Below are positions 13,481 to 23,700 of a DNA stretch of 64,000 nt, piece by piece. The DNA comes from Hybos culiciformis (taxonomy: Eukaryota > Arthropoda > Insecta > Diptera > Hybotidae), in NCBI GenBank assembly GCA_964007475.1, contig OZ023273.1, forward strand, positions 83,215,712-83,279,711, written 5' to 3'. The notes under the pieces are model-generated. The model was not told where the DNA came from and ran no database searches. It worked only from the letters and a program-made list of their open reading frames with translations. A program made the position numbers and the translations under genes. Numbering within the stretch: the stretch's first letter is position 1; every line of letters begins with the position of its first letter.

Positions 13481-13527
13481 ACAAGTACAAAATATAAATT
13501 TTGTATATACATTTTCTGTGTGGTGTG

Positions 13528-13570
13528 TTGGTGATTTGCAATGCTAAGGACGCAGGTTCGAAACCCGAAG
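13528..13570 (+). other. tRNA-like 3' half with B box (plus strand)
   Basis: Inverted partner of the preceding unit: GATTTGCAATGCTAAGGACG, then CAGGTTCGAAACCC. It differs by a few bases from its partner, so the two are diverging copies rather than an assembly fold. Confidence 0.6.
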
Positions 13571-13680
13571 AGAGCAAAAAATCTAGTATGAATAATTGAA
13601 ATCTATATACTATATAATTGAAACTATTATTTTTATATTTATATCAAATTCTTTTGATAAAATGAAACCAACAATTTTTT

Positions 13681-14095
13681 TTCAAAATACGTAGCTCCGG
13701 TGAAATAAAGATTACCTGACCAAAAATTTTCTGTAGGTAGTTACGGTTAGGGCCTTCTCGGTTCAAAATATACAAAAATAAATTTTTCAAAATAGGTAGC
13801 TCCGGTGAAATAAAGATTCCTTGACCAAAAATTTTGGGTAGGAAAATACTGTTAGAGTCTTCCAGACTCAAAATAGGCAAAAAGAAAATAAAAATCAAAA
13901 TAGGTAGCTCCGGTGAAATAAAGATTAACTGACCAAAATTTTTGGGTAGGGAACTACTGTAAGAGTCTTCCCGACTTCAAATATGCAAAAAAAAAAGTTT
14001 TCAAAATTGGTAGCTCCGGTGAAATAAAGATTACCTGCCCAAAAATTTTGGGTAGGAACTACGGTTGGAGTCATTCCGGCTCAAAATATGCAAAA
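13681..14095. repeat. Four tandem copies of a ~105-110-bp unit
   Basis: Copies start at about 13681, 13790, 13895 and 14000. Each contains GTAGCTCCGGTGAAATAAAG, then ACC-GACCAAAAATTTTGGGT, then a GTCTTCCCGGCTCAAAATAT-like end and a run of A. Open frames here are repeat artefacts. The same unit occurs singly at about 58016-58105 and 60950-61040. Confidence 0.9.
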
Positions 14096-14102
14096 AAAAT
14101 AA

Positions 14103-14338
14103 CACTCGAAGCAGTCATAGGAACTGCCGAAAGAAGTTAATACTTAAAAGCTTGAAACTATAAAATAACAGTGGCTACAAATAATGGATTGCTCAGTAAA
14201 TTGTAAATTAAAATAAAAATTAGTCCATCAGTAGCCACGGTTATTTCACAGTTTAAACCTTTTAAGTATTAACTTCTTTTGGCAGTTCGTATGACTTCTT
14301 TTCACAGTATGACTTCTTTTGGCAGTTCGTATGACTGT
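14103..14338. repeat. Foldback module, ~235 bp with long inverted arms
   Basis: The left arm (GAAGCAGTCATAGGAACTGC through AACAGTGGCTAC) pairs with the right arm (GTAGCCACGGTTATTTCACA through AGTTCGTATGACTG), loop about 60 bases. The right terminus is partly duplicated in tandem (ACTTCTTTTGGCAGTTCGTA twice). The arms match the outermost 100 bases of the large palindrome at 56914 and 62138. Confidence 0.85.
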
Positions 14339-14398
14339 TTTTTTTATTTTAGTTGTTCAGATTTTACCAAAAAAAATTATGGTCACTTTAATCTAGAC

Positions 14399-14904
14399 CA
14401 GTCCCGTTCAAACTGCGGCCCGCGGGTCGCAAGCGGCCCAATAAAGAAATTCTGCGGCCCTTTTTAAAAAAAAGTTTTCATACAAATTTTGATACAATAT
14501 GTAATATATATGTAATCTATGATCATGCAGTTTTTTTTACTAGCTAAATTTAAAATAAAAATTTTCTAGTAAAAATAATTTAAAATAAAATTTTCCTTGT
14601 TTAACAGATATTCATCTTAAAAATTCTTTGCGATTGGCTGTTACAAACATCACGCCTAATATTACAGAAATAATGAGTAAACACCAATTCCACAAATCAC
14701 ATTAAAATTATTGCGATATATTTTTATATACTTTTAGTTGTAATAAATAAAAATAACTATTTTCTATTCAAAATCAAATACTTAACTTATTTACTTTCTA
14801 TTCTAAAATCATTTTATTAGTTATGTTATAACATTTCATGCGGCCCGCTGATATACCCGAGTTGTAAGAAAGGCCCATATACCAAATAAGTTTGCACGGA
14901 ACTG
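14399..14904. mobile_element. Non-autonomous hAT element B in the same target site
   Basis: 506 bp. Starts CAGTCCCGTTCAAACTGCGG and ends TTTGCACGGAACTG, with a GC-rich subterminal GCGGCCCGCGGG. It is flanked by ATCTAGAC at 14391-14398 and 14905-14912, the same 8-mer that flanks hAT element A, so three copies of the target now exist. No coding capacity. Confidence 0.9.
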
Positions 14905-14912
14905 ATCTAGAC

Positions 14913-15690
14913 AAAAGAAATCACTTATCATTAAAAAAATACATATGCGCTTAGACCACACAACAGAAGTGAAACTTCTTTTGGACCATTTAATAAAACT
15001 CGTTTTTCGTTTTTTTTATTATCAGTTTGATAGACTTTTATAGAAGTTGCTCCCCCTACTTTGAGACTTTGTCACTACCTTCCGACCCTCCCTTTAACCC
15101 ACCTCTTTCGACCATCTCTTGTACCTCTTACCGTTGATTCTCTTCTATGTCCCTTCCTCCCTTCGGCCAGTTCCGATTTCCGTTCCGCCCTAATTCCACC
15201 CTGACCACCTTACTTCCGTCGTCCCTTCTGCCCTTCATTCCACCCACCCTTCCATTGTGTGTTTAATCATTTCCTCTTTTTCAAAAAACAAATTGAATAA
15301 AATGGATATGATGTGAATCAAATTTTAGAATAGCCTATAACAACCCCCAACCTGAGATAAAGACATAGTGTAAGTTTGAAATTTAAAAATTTCTCTTGTA
15401 CTTTTATTTTGTTTTTGTTGTTTTTATTTTTTAAAAATTTTTTTTTTTTTCCATTTTGGATTTTTTTCTAACTTCACTAAGTGCCAAGCAGCAAATTTTT
15501 CGTTTACTCCTCTGCAAAGAAGTTTCACTTCAAAAAAACACAAATTAAAACCTGAACAGAATCACACTCAAATAATACGTACATACACTTGATTGAAACT
15601 ACGCATTAATATTATTTTTTAATGAAGGACATAATTTAGTAAAACAGTATGAACAGAATAAAAGAATTAAGAGATTGGATACCTTGTTAA
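14913..15690. other. Spacer with a C/T-rich island
   Basis: Bases 15045-15262 are strongly pyrimidine-biased and GC-richer than the surroundings (repeated CCCTTCC/CCACCC motifs). The G-rich complement resembles the degenerate G-rich core of the Helitron-like element at 52.4-52.7 kb, so this may be an old Helitron core on the minus strand. That is inference. Nothing else is recognised. Confidence 0.4.
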
Positions 15691-15692
15691 AT

Positions 15693-15850
15693 AGCACACG
15701 TGGTGTAGTAGTATTGTCAGTGGGTTCGATACCCACCTCGGGCTGGAATTTGTGTGAATTTATCAATTGTCCACTTGATCTAAGTGTTTGTGTGTTTGTG
15801 TTGTTTATAAGTCTTCTTTATAATGTCTTAATCTAGGTACCTGCAGCCAT
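15693..15850 (+). other. SINE-like tRNA-derived fragment
   Basis: TGGTGTAGTAG fits a Pol III A box, and GTGGGTTCGATACCCAC is a perfect T-arm hairpin containing the B box GGTTCGATACC. The boxes are only about 12 bases apart, so the anticodon arm is missing. A GT-rich tail with TGTGTTTGTG repeats follows. This fits a SINE head or a degraded tRNA pseudogene. No TSD identified. Confidence 0.42.
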
Positions 15851-18800
15851 TATCTTTTTTGACGTGAAAATTACATTAGAAAAAAAATTAAGTAATGAAA
15901 AATTTGTAGGCGACAAATTATAAAACAATTTGTTATAAACATTTGAAGTGTGGAAAAATATGAAATGCAGACTTTTACCAATAACTTTTACATAATTATA
16001 TTATACTATAGCTATAGGTATACACTGATTTTATAACTGCTTTTGAGATAACTTTTCTATAGATAAATTAATCTCGGCCATAGCTACAATAACTGTAACC
16101 TTACACCTAAACAGAATCATTGATTTTTTGATAAATTCTTTTAATTTTATTTATTTTTTGTACACTTACATTTACATATATGTACATATTTTTTTATTGA
16201 ATTAATTTTTGATTTTGTGTAATCTGATTCAATTCAACCCTTTTTTTTGTGAATTTATTATTATGTTAATGCAACACGATGTTTTTAATCAGATATATAG
16301 GTAATAACTGTGCAATCTTTAAACAATTTAAATTTAATCTAAATAATGCGGAAATTTTTGTTTTTCATTAAAATATGAAATTTATTAAAGTCCAGATTTA
16401 TAATATTCAAATTTATTAATAATATTATTTCAGCCAAAAAAAAATTAGCATCATGAGGTTATAAATTTTTTCCAAATATGTATGTGCATTTTTACGCCAT
16501 ATGGAGTTTTATCAAACTGTATTTATGTAAATTAAATTTATATAAAAAAAAACATTTAGTCCATTTTTTTTTTATTTATAGACATCAATATTGAATTTAG
16601 AAATTTATAATGAAACCAAAATTGTGTTAATCTAAATCTTTATTTAAATACACACTAAAAAATATTTATTAAAAAATGAAGCAAATACATAAATATTTAA
16701 GATATACGAAGTAAGTAGTTGTAGTGAAGATTCTAACTGTATTAAATTAAAATTTATTTTTGGATCTTGGATATCTATTTATTTATTTTTTTTTATATTG
16801 TTTGCACTGCACAAATAATAAGTTATGAATCTATAAAATTAAAAATATATAACATGCTTATGAGGAAGAGAAATCCATTTAGGTATGACAACGAGATCAA
16901 AGATTTACTTAAAGGACTAAAACACTATTTTTGTAATATGTCTATGCCCTTCCGTCTTTCTTTTTACATTCGTCTGCGTAGTTTCTCAACCCAACTATAA
17001 GATTTTTACGATAGCGGTTATTTCTTAAGGTTCTTAAGATTAATGCCTCTTCTTTGTAAATACGTTTAAGCTTTAGCCTGCAAGGCTATGCTGATTTTAA
17101 AAATCCTTTTTTAATCATTTTAATATTTTGAAGTTAAATTATTAAACTATTTTTAAAAAAAATATATATATAATTGATTATTATATTAAATCAAATCATA
17201 ATTGTATATAAAATGCATTAAAATCCATGTTCTGTTAATTATATTGTTGAAATAAAAAACTAACTCCAATCCTAAATCTGAAATGATCTAGAACCCAATA
17301 TCTTACGTTTTCAAATGGCAACAACTTCAAACGAATTCAGAGTTAATAGCTTTTTCGTTTTTACAATAAATTTTATTTCCTAGTTTTGGAAGGAAGTAAG
17401 TCAGTGGACTGGAGGCGCGAAAAAATCTTTATGAAATTTTTTTATACGAAAAAACCAGAATTCACAATACAGTTCATTTCTGTCCTATTTGAATTATTGC
17501 ATTTGAAACAATAATAGGACTTATTGTATTTTGAGCATATAGATTACTACGATTTAAGACAGCAATAATTTATACATGGATTATTGCGTTTTGAAACCGA
17601 AATAACATATATATGTATTATTGTGTTTTGAAACCCCTAATAATATAAGCGATTCGGGAAGTTCTAAAAATTTAACTACGAAGAAATGTTACCGAAAAGT
17701 TATGTTCAGAAAGCCGGACTTCATATTGCGAAAAAACAACAATAGCGCGAAGAGACAAAGTAAAAAAAAAAACAAAGGAGTCTTAAGGAGAGCTGTTCCC
17801 CATTTGGCGAAGAAACTATTCATTTCAAATTACCATATAATTTTTCGGTTAGTAATTTAGTTCTGAATTTGATTGCTTTGGAACAGTTTGTTACTAATGT
17901 CATTACTCGGTGGAAATCTTGAAATTATTTTTGGACATAATTATTACTTATTATTGAAAATGAGCCCGGCAAAATATATTACCAAAAGTTTGGACTATCA
18001 TTTCATTACCAATCAAAGATGCGGAAACAAAATTGCCTGCAACTCTTATTATATTTTCAATTTTTGATCATTAACTTTTTGTCAAAATGGAAACATGGTC
18101 AAGTATTTTTTTTCGTGTGTAATTTAATATTTTTATTTTACTTGAAATGTAACATAAATATGTATTTAGAAAATAAATAAAAGAAAAACTTTTAACGAAA
18201 AAGAAAATATAAAACAATATAAATATATATAATATAAACAATATAAATATATATAATATAAATATATATAATATAAATATATATAATATATATATATATG
18301 TATATAAATTATAAAACAAACTTATACTTTCGGAAGCATATTTCTGTACAACAATTTATCAACATTCTGCGAGTTTAATCTTTATTTTTTTATTTTATTT
18401 TTTTTATTACGCGATGATATTTCGAATATGGTTTATTTTTGCACGCTGCAAAACACCTGATAACCACAACGTACAACCAATTTAAGTATTCATTTATCAC
18501 AGAAGTTGATATTCGTGCCTTAAATTAGCCTTTTATAGAATTTTTTTAACCATATTAAAATATATAATATGTATATGTATGTACAATATATTTTATACGT
18601 ATTATACATATATTTTTATATTATATTTTTCCATTAATTTTTCTTTATTTTATTTCGTGGTAAAACATATATTTCTTCTTACTTTTTTTACATAATAAAC
18701 AGAGCTATGAATTAATACAAGAGATGCATAAATTGCAGTAGCTAAATAGTAGCTAAAATAGTGCTTAAATTATATCTGCAAAGTATACAATAGGTTAATA

Positions 18801-19667
18801 TTTTTGTTTATTTTTAATTTTTTTATGTAACCTTTATGAAAGCAATCATATAATCAATTTAATGTATGTGTGCAAATCATTTTTATGTAATATTTTATTA
18901 ACTAAGAATATAAACTCAAATTATTAAATTTTAAGTTAATGCCAAAAATTTAGGGATTTCGTTTTAAGGAAAATGTATCTAATTTATTCTAATTAATAAA
19001 CAACTACATATGGGAAAAATATTATGTGATTAGTAAGTGCAGGTGAAAACGACGTTATGCTAATTGAAATTTCCGAATGACATCATATAGTTTATATTAT
19101 ATGTTATATACATTTATATTTATGCGCAAAAAGAGTATAGATATCGTTTCATTTCGTGAATTAAAAGCGTCTAACAAAAGTTGGTTATTTTGTCAAATTT
19201 TAAATAAAATAAACGATACCTTCTAAATAAAATTATAAAATGGTAAATAATTAAAAATAAAAAGAAAATCTTATAATTAAATGGCATTTTGATGAAACCG
19301 CGTTTATAGTTATTAGAATATATATCTAAGATTTTTTTTCTAATTTATCTTATAAAAATGTTTTTTTAAGGAAAACAATTCTGTTCACGTCAAACCAAAC
19401 CAGTTCTCTAAAATAGATATAGGATAGGCTTAACATCGTTCTGTAACCTGTAACCATAACGTTAGTCGTGTACGAATCAGTATATATATTTGATTAATTT
19501 TTTATTTTATTTTTACAATTTTATCTTAATTTGTGGGCTGTCTAAATTAGCGATTTTATAAATGTACAGTTTTTTTTCTGTTTCATTTATTAGTATTTGT
19601 GTGCGATAAATATGCCACTTTCTTACAGCTTGGGATTTTTATACATTTTACTAAAGAAAATAGGTTA
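15851..19667. other. AT-rich stretch, only doubtful coding hints
   Basis: Mostly AT-rich non-coding sequence. Two open frames were inspected. 16767-17000 has no motif. 17621-17860 has a basic, Ser/Lys/Arg-rich composition (SGSSKNLTTKKC, then RRAVPHLAKK) that looks slightly gene-like but matches nothing I recognise. An (AT/ATAT)n microsatellite covers about 18215-18300. Confidence 0.45.
18215..18300. repeat. AT-rich microsatellite (ATATAATATAA)n
   Basis: Repeated TATATAATATAAATATATA units. The minus-strand open frame with repeated IFILYIFILY is an artefact of this repeat. Confidence 0.85.
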
Positions 19668-19675
19668 GGTTAGGT

Positions 19676-20033
19676 CAGCGGCCGACTGGCACCAAAATTC
19701 GGCCCGGGTATTTCAAAAGGAACTAGGCTAACGAGAAAAGAAAAATTTTTAAATTTCAGTACAGATAGATACTACTCGGTTTTGTCAATTAAAAAGAAAA
19801 CAAACACTTAATTAAAGAAATAAATTTTATGAAATCGGCCCCAATAATTTAAATATGTAATTTTTTAATTTAGAGAATTCCTTCTTGGATAATTAAATTA
19901 TTAAAATATTACTTTGAATTAAATTCAAAGTAATACTTTAGTTTTGTAAGCTTGTAAAGAATATATAATATGAAAAAAAAAATATCTACCCCCGGACATT
20001 TGCCCGGTATTCCCGACTGCCAGTCCGCCGCTG
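19676..20033. mobile_element. Non-autonomous hAT element in a TTAGG-like site
   Basis: 358 bp. Left end CAGCGGCCGACTGGCACC, right end CCAGTCCGCCGCTG. The subterminal CCCCGGACATTTGCCCGGT resembles the element at 8.2 kb. A perfect 8-bp TSD, GGTTAGGT, lies at 19668-19675 and 20034-20041. The left duplication belongs to a short TAGGTTAGGTTAGGT run, close to the insect telomere unit TTAGG. No coding capacity. Confidence 0.92.
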
Positions 20034-20058
20034 GGTTAGGTTGTAGAGGGTCGGGAAA

Positions 20059-20280
20059 ATTTTTTTTTTTAATTAAAGTTACCAAATCACTTGTTGGGAT
20101 ACCTTTATCCTATAAGAAGTGTGGATTTGGTAATGGATACAGGAAGTTTAGACTGGATTAAAAAGTGGGACAGTTAGTAGCTAATCAACTAAGTCATAAA
20201 TCAAGCGTCCGCCAGCTTTCGGCAACAATTTTGGTGGGAGAGCATTCCACATTCTCGATACTTGAAGTAGAGGAAGTTAG
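20059..20280 (-). pseudogene. LINE-I copy 3, 3' end
   Basis: Minus-strand 3' terminus of LINE-I: the ATGTGGAATGCTCTCCCA region followed by the GATTTGGTAACTTTAATT tail and A-run. An internal deletion of about 110 bp fuses the ACTTCAAGTA block directly to TCGAGAATG relative to the 9.5-kb copy. This piece is the continuation of the LINE-I body at 34663-37 kb; LINE-II separates them. Confidence 0.85.
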
Positions 20281-20656
20281 TTGAGTTGGGGGTGTATCTT
20301 AACACCACTGCACTTCAAGGCAATAAATTGCCATGATAAATTTACCATCACTCTCACATACATGCTAATATGAGAGGAGAGGGCTCGGTAAGAAGCATGT
20401 AATGGAAAATTAATATAACTACCAAACGATGCTTAAATCAAGCATCAGAAAAAAAAAAACTTATAGAAAAAAAACATTAAACACAAAACATTAAAGTTTC
20501 GTTTTTGATAAATAACGAAATCACTAGTGACATAAGACATAACACAAATAATAGTTTTCCTAGTAAAAAAAATTAATGGAAGAGAGTGAATATTAGAAGA
20601 AAGAGTAAATATTAATTAAAGTCTTCCAATGTTATTAGAGAAAAAAGAATTAGTCT

Positions 20657-21147
20657 TTAAACCAGCTTTAAGGGATGCCTTAGAGATATTAAGGTCAAAA
20701 ACATGATGATTTTTATTAGCAAAAGCAACCATTCGAGAAATGGGATCATTGCATCCATATTCGGTTCTATGGTAAGCAACTTCAAACGGAGGCTTCTGGT
20801 ATTAACTCGAAAGTTGATCTTCTCCAGAATAAAAGAAGAAATAATTTCACCTATACTAATTCGATGAATGAAAACAACATCAGCAAATTCACGTCTGTCT
20901 TGAAGAGATTCAAGCTTAATGAGATTTAAGCGTTCTCTATACGGTGGAAGGATTAAATTATCCTCCCAGGGAAGATGCCTTAATGCAAATATAAGAAATT
21001 TTTTTTGGACGGATTCGACTCTATTGATGTCGACAGAAAAAAAGGGTGACCATACTTGAGAGGCATATTCTAACAATGGTCTTACAAGAGATGTAAAAAG
21101 AAATCTAGTAATAAATGGGTCACAGAACCAACGTTTAATAAAACCTA
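20657..21147 (-). pseudogene. LINE-II RT C-terminal region
   Basis: Reads from the transposon junction GFIKRWFCDPFITRF, LVRPLLEYASQVWSPFF, VESVQKKFLIFALRHLPW, then LPPYRERLNLIKLESLQDRR, the standard post-RT region of jockey-like elements. It continues, with a natural-looking end, to 20657. The sequence from 20281 to 20656 is the 3' UTR. The segment's 5' partner is at 30644-31080. Joining them across the TA site keeps the codons in phase. Confidence 0.9.
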
Positions 21148-21165
21148 TACCTTTTCAACTTCAAG

Positions 21166-21385
21166 TTGGAAATAATCATTTTCAAATTGGAAATAATCAT
21201 TTTCAAAATGGAAATAATCATTTTCAAAATGGAATTAATCATTTTCAAAATGGAAATAATCATTTTCAAAATGGAATTAGTCATTTTCAAAATGGAAATA
21301 ATCATTTTCAAAATGGAATTAATCATTTTCAAAATGGAAATAATCATTTTCAAAATGGAAATAATCATTTTCAAATTGGAAATTA
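21166..21385. repeat. 21-bp tandem repeats in left TIR
   Basis: About ten copies of TTTTCAAAATGGAAATAATC plus one base, alternating with a GGAATTAATC variant. The 21-bp period is a multiple of 3, so frames stay open in both directions (repeated FKMEIII); these are not genes. Confidence 0.93.
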
Positions 21386-21585
21386 ATCTTAAAATAGTAA
21401 GGTAGCAAGCCAGATACGCTCAAAAAGTGTTTCAAGCTTTGTATTAGTTGCATCTTTGCCAAAAAGTGCAATATATAAAAAAAAAAATTTTGTTTAAAAA
21501 AATGTCGTATATTAACAAATGGGAACCTGATAATGTTAAAAACGAAATTTGTGCTTTATAAAACAACTTTCCATCCATTAACCCA

Positions 21586-21822
21586 TGTGATACCTCTAGG
21601 GTATCTTTAAATAAAACAAGATGATTCTAGTTCAAACTTATTTTATTTATATTGTGTAGTCCAATCAAGAGTTGATTATAAACTAACTTAAAACTAAGTA
21701 CCTAGACATGTCTTATACTTTCTTATTAACTAATACTATGATAACTTAACGAATAATAATAATAAGAGAAAGAGAGCATATAATATATATTGTTATGTAC
21801 ATAATGATAAGGGGGCATTACA
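21586..21822 (-). repeat. Gypsy 3' LTR
   Basis: 237 bp, 5'-TG...CA-3'. Matches the LTR at 29921-30158 with one visible indel (CTAACTTAAAAC versus CTAAACTTAAAAC). Confidence 0.95.
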
Positions 21823-21835
21823 CCTCCCTCCTTTT
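21823..21835 (-). other. Gypsy polypurine tract
   Basis: Minus strand AAAAGGAGGGAGG directly abuts the TG of the 3' LTR, the expected plus-strand priming site. Confidence 0.85.
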
Positions 21836-22119
21836 AAAATTAAACTTATTTGAGAAATATATAGAACATTATTATGTTTTAAAAATAAGTTTAATTAAAA
21901 AAAAATTTTTATTTAAAATGTAATAAAATGTAATAATATGTAATAATATGTAGTAATATGTAATAATATGTAATAATAATGATTATTTTTCCTTGAAATT
22001 AAAAATTTTTAATTTAAAAAGTAATTGATCAATATTTATTTTTAGTATTTATATTTATTTGTATTAATAAGAAAAATGTTAATAATATATCTTAGAATAA
22101 TAATAATTTTTTTTTGAAT

Positions 22120-23700
22120 TTAACAATTATTTTTAATTATTCGATTTTTATGTACTTCAATACTTTTATTTTTATTTGTTAACAATGTAACATTTAATCC
22201 ATTAATATCAATTATTTTATGAGGACCAGAATATACATTATCTAATTTTGTCCTGTTTTCTCTTTTTAAAAGAACTTTATCATTTATTTTGAACTGATTT
22301 TTCGTTGATTTTTTATCATAAATCTCTTTATTTTTTAATTTTTCTTTTTCCAAAAACTTTTTAATAATCATATTTGTATTTTGAAGATGGAATTTTACAT
22401 GTTTCGCATAACTATCGAAGTTATATACTGGTTCTACTCTATTATCTAGTAAGAATTTATGAGAATTTGGTTCTTTACCAAATATTACCTCGTAAGGAGA
22501 GTATGAAAAATTGAAATTTGAATTTGGAGTACTATTATAATTATACGTAAAATATTTTAAATATAAATCCCAATTATCATGGTTTGCATTAATATACGAT
22601 CTTAGATATTCATTTAGAACCCGGTGGTTTCTTTCAATAGTTCCGACTGTTTCGTGATGGTAGGGTGTCGAAAAACTATGTTCAATATCTAGTAATTTAA
22701 ATAGTTCAGCTATTACACTATTGGCATACTCAGTACCGCAATCAGTAATAATTTTCCTCATTGGGCCGTATAGTAGAACGAAATGTTCGAAAATGGCTTG
22801 CGCAATAGTGGTAGCTTCTTTATTGGCTACTGGTATCGTAATTAAATATTTACTCAAGTCGCACATTAGTGTGACTGCATATAGATTTCTATTTTGAGTT
22901 TTTTGAAACGGGCCGATCGTATCCATGATTATAGTATCGAACGCTTTATTTGGAGTTTTGGTGATTTGAAGTGGTTCGATGTTTTTAATTTTAGCTTTAT
23001 TCATTTGACAATCTTTACATCCTCTGACGTAGGTTGCTACGTCTTTTTTCATGCCTTTCCAATAGAAACATGATCTTAATTTTGCATATAGTCTTTTTTG
23101 ACCTGCGTGTCCGCCAAATATAGGATCTTTATGATAACGATCTAAAAGTTTTTGTTTTTCCCCAGTACTAATAATGGGTAATGGACGTGAAACTATCGCG
23201 ATTTCTAATTTTTTAATATACTTTTTTGCAATGTTAATAAACTCTTTTGTCTTAAATAATTTAAAAATGTCATCTTCTTTATTTATTTGAATTTTATAAA
23301 TGTTTGTTTTAATTATGTTTTCTTCTAGTTGAACGAGAAACAATGCTAGAATTGTTTCTTTTTTTAAAATTTTCCTACATCCAGGCTCTAATGTCTGGTA
23401 AATATTTGAAATATCATTTTTGTATAGCAATTTACGTTTTTTGTATATTTTACAACTATCTGTTGAGTTAAAAATTAGTTGAGGTATTTTATAATTGAAT
23501 TTACCCTCATAAATTAAAATTTTTTCATTTGAATCTACAGTTTTTTCTCTATTTTGAATTTTTTTCTCTATTTGAATTACTATCTTTGAAATTATTATTT
23601 TGGGATATTTTATTTGATTTTGATCTTGTTGTAACATATACTTTATTATCTTTATTTTGCAAATCTTTAAGTTCGTCGATCGAGATACGGGATAGGGCAT
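22120..23700 (-). CDS. Gypsy integrase region of pol
   Basis: Open frame of 526 codons. The first about 60 residues are linker read in a frame offset from the RT/RNase H frame. The integrase has an HHCC zinc module (KDPIFGGHAGQKRLYAK, then CKDCQMNK), the catalytic Asp in IIMDTIGPF, Asp in KIITDCGTEYANS and Glu in TVGTIERNHRVLNEY, and a C-terminal VLLKRENRTKLDNVYSGP beta-rich segment. It inserts the cDNA into chromosomes. The frame overlaps the upstream pol frame by about 150 bases around an A7 run; pol is normally continuous, so this looks like a one-base indel. Whether it is real or a sequencing error cannot be told from one read of the locus. The true N-terminus is inside the upstream frame, not the Met at 23700. 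Confidence 0.92.
   Translation of the reverse strand: MPYPVSRSTNLKICKIKIIKYMLQQDQNQIKYPKIIISKIVIQIEKKIQNREKTVDSNEKILIYEGKFNYKIPQLIFNSTDSCKIYKKRKLLYKNDISNIYQTLEPGCRKILKKETILALFLVQLEENIIKTNIYKIQINKEDDIFKLFKTKEFINIAKKYIKKLEIAIVSRPLPIISTGEKQKLLDRYHKDPIFGGHAGQKRLYAKLRSCFYWKGMKKDVATYVRGCKDCQMNKAKIKNIEPLQITKTPNKAFDTIIMDTIGPFQKTQNRNLYAVTLMCDLSKYLITIPVANKEATTIAQAIFEHFVLLYGPMRKIITDCGTEYANSVIAELFKLLDIEHSFSTPYHHETVGTIERNHRVLNEYLRSYINANHDNWDLYLKYFTYNYNSTPNSNFNFSYSPYEVIFGKEPNSHKFLLDNRVEPVYNFDSYAKHVKFHLQNTNMIIKKFLEKEKLKNKEIYDKKSTKNQFKINDKVLLKRENRTKLDNVYSGPHKIIDINGLNVTLLTNKNKSIEVHKNRIIKNNC

Larger units (their letters stand above)
13228..14340. mobile_element. Small foldback element of the tRNA-like/palindrome family
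   Basis: This insertion inside hAT element A is a patchwork of modules also found in the large palindrome at 56.9-62.8 kb. They are a terminal module (GAAGTTAATACTTCTTTAGGC) next to GAGGGTAAAAATC, which reappears inverted at 62781-62840; paired tRNA-like halves; repeats of a TAGCTCCGGTGAAATAAAG unit, present once in each arm of the large palindrome; and an inverted-repeat end with TTAACTTCTTTTGGCAGTTC. A small stem-loop (TTCAAATTCGAGTC, 13286-13299, with its complement at 13356-13369) lies near the left end. No coding capacity seen. Boundaries approximate. Confidence 0.65.
12593..14390. mobile_element. hAT element A, internally deleted and invaded
   Basis: Begins TAAAGTGACCATGTGATCAG and ends ATGGTCACTTTA, with imperfect inverted termini that also share a GATCAGATTTT/TTCAGATTTTAC subterminal block. 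It is flanked by the perfect 8-bp duplication ATCTAGAC at 12585-12592 and 14391-14398. It retains only the last 90 codons of a hAT transposase, with the 3' end near the left terminus. The rest of the interior has been replaced by a foldback element at 13.2-14.34 kb. Confidence 0.85.

Noticed and set aside
13681..14095. CRISPR array
   Set aside because: Units of about 105-110 bp are adjacent tandem copies without unique spacers, and the context is eukaryotic transposons.
17621..17860. Basic Ser/Lys/Arg-rich open frame as a real gene
   Set aside because: Composition is slightly gene-like, but no family is recognised, the frame ends quickly and neighbouring frames do not continue it. Recorded only as a hint.
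21166..21385. Repeat-encoded proteins in both strands of the TIR arrays
   Set aside because: Period 21 keeps all frames open. Sequence is simple repetition of FKMEIII or MKMIISIL.
23549..23700. Programmed frameshift between RNase H and integrase at an A7 run
   Set aside because: The shift required is +1, the run does not form a usual -1 slippery site with a downstream structure that I can see, and such a shift is not expected inside pol. A plain indel is simpler.
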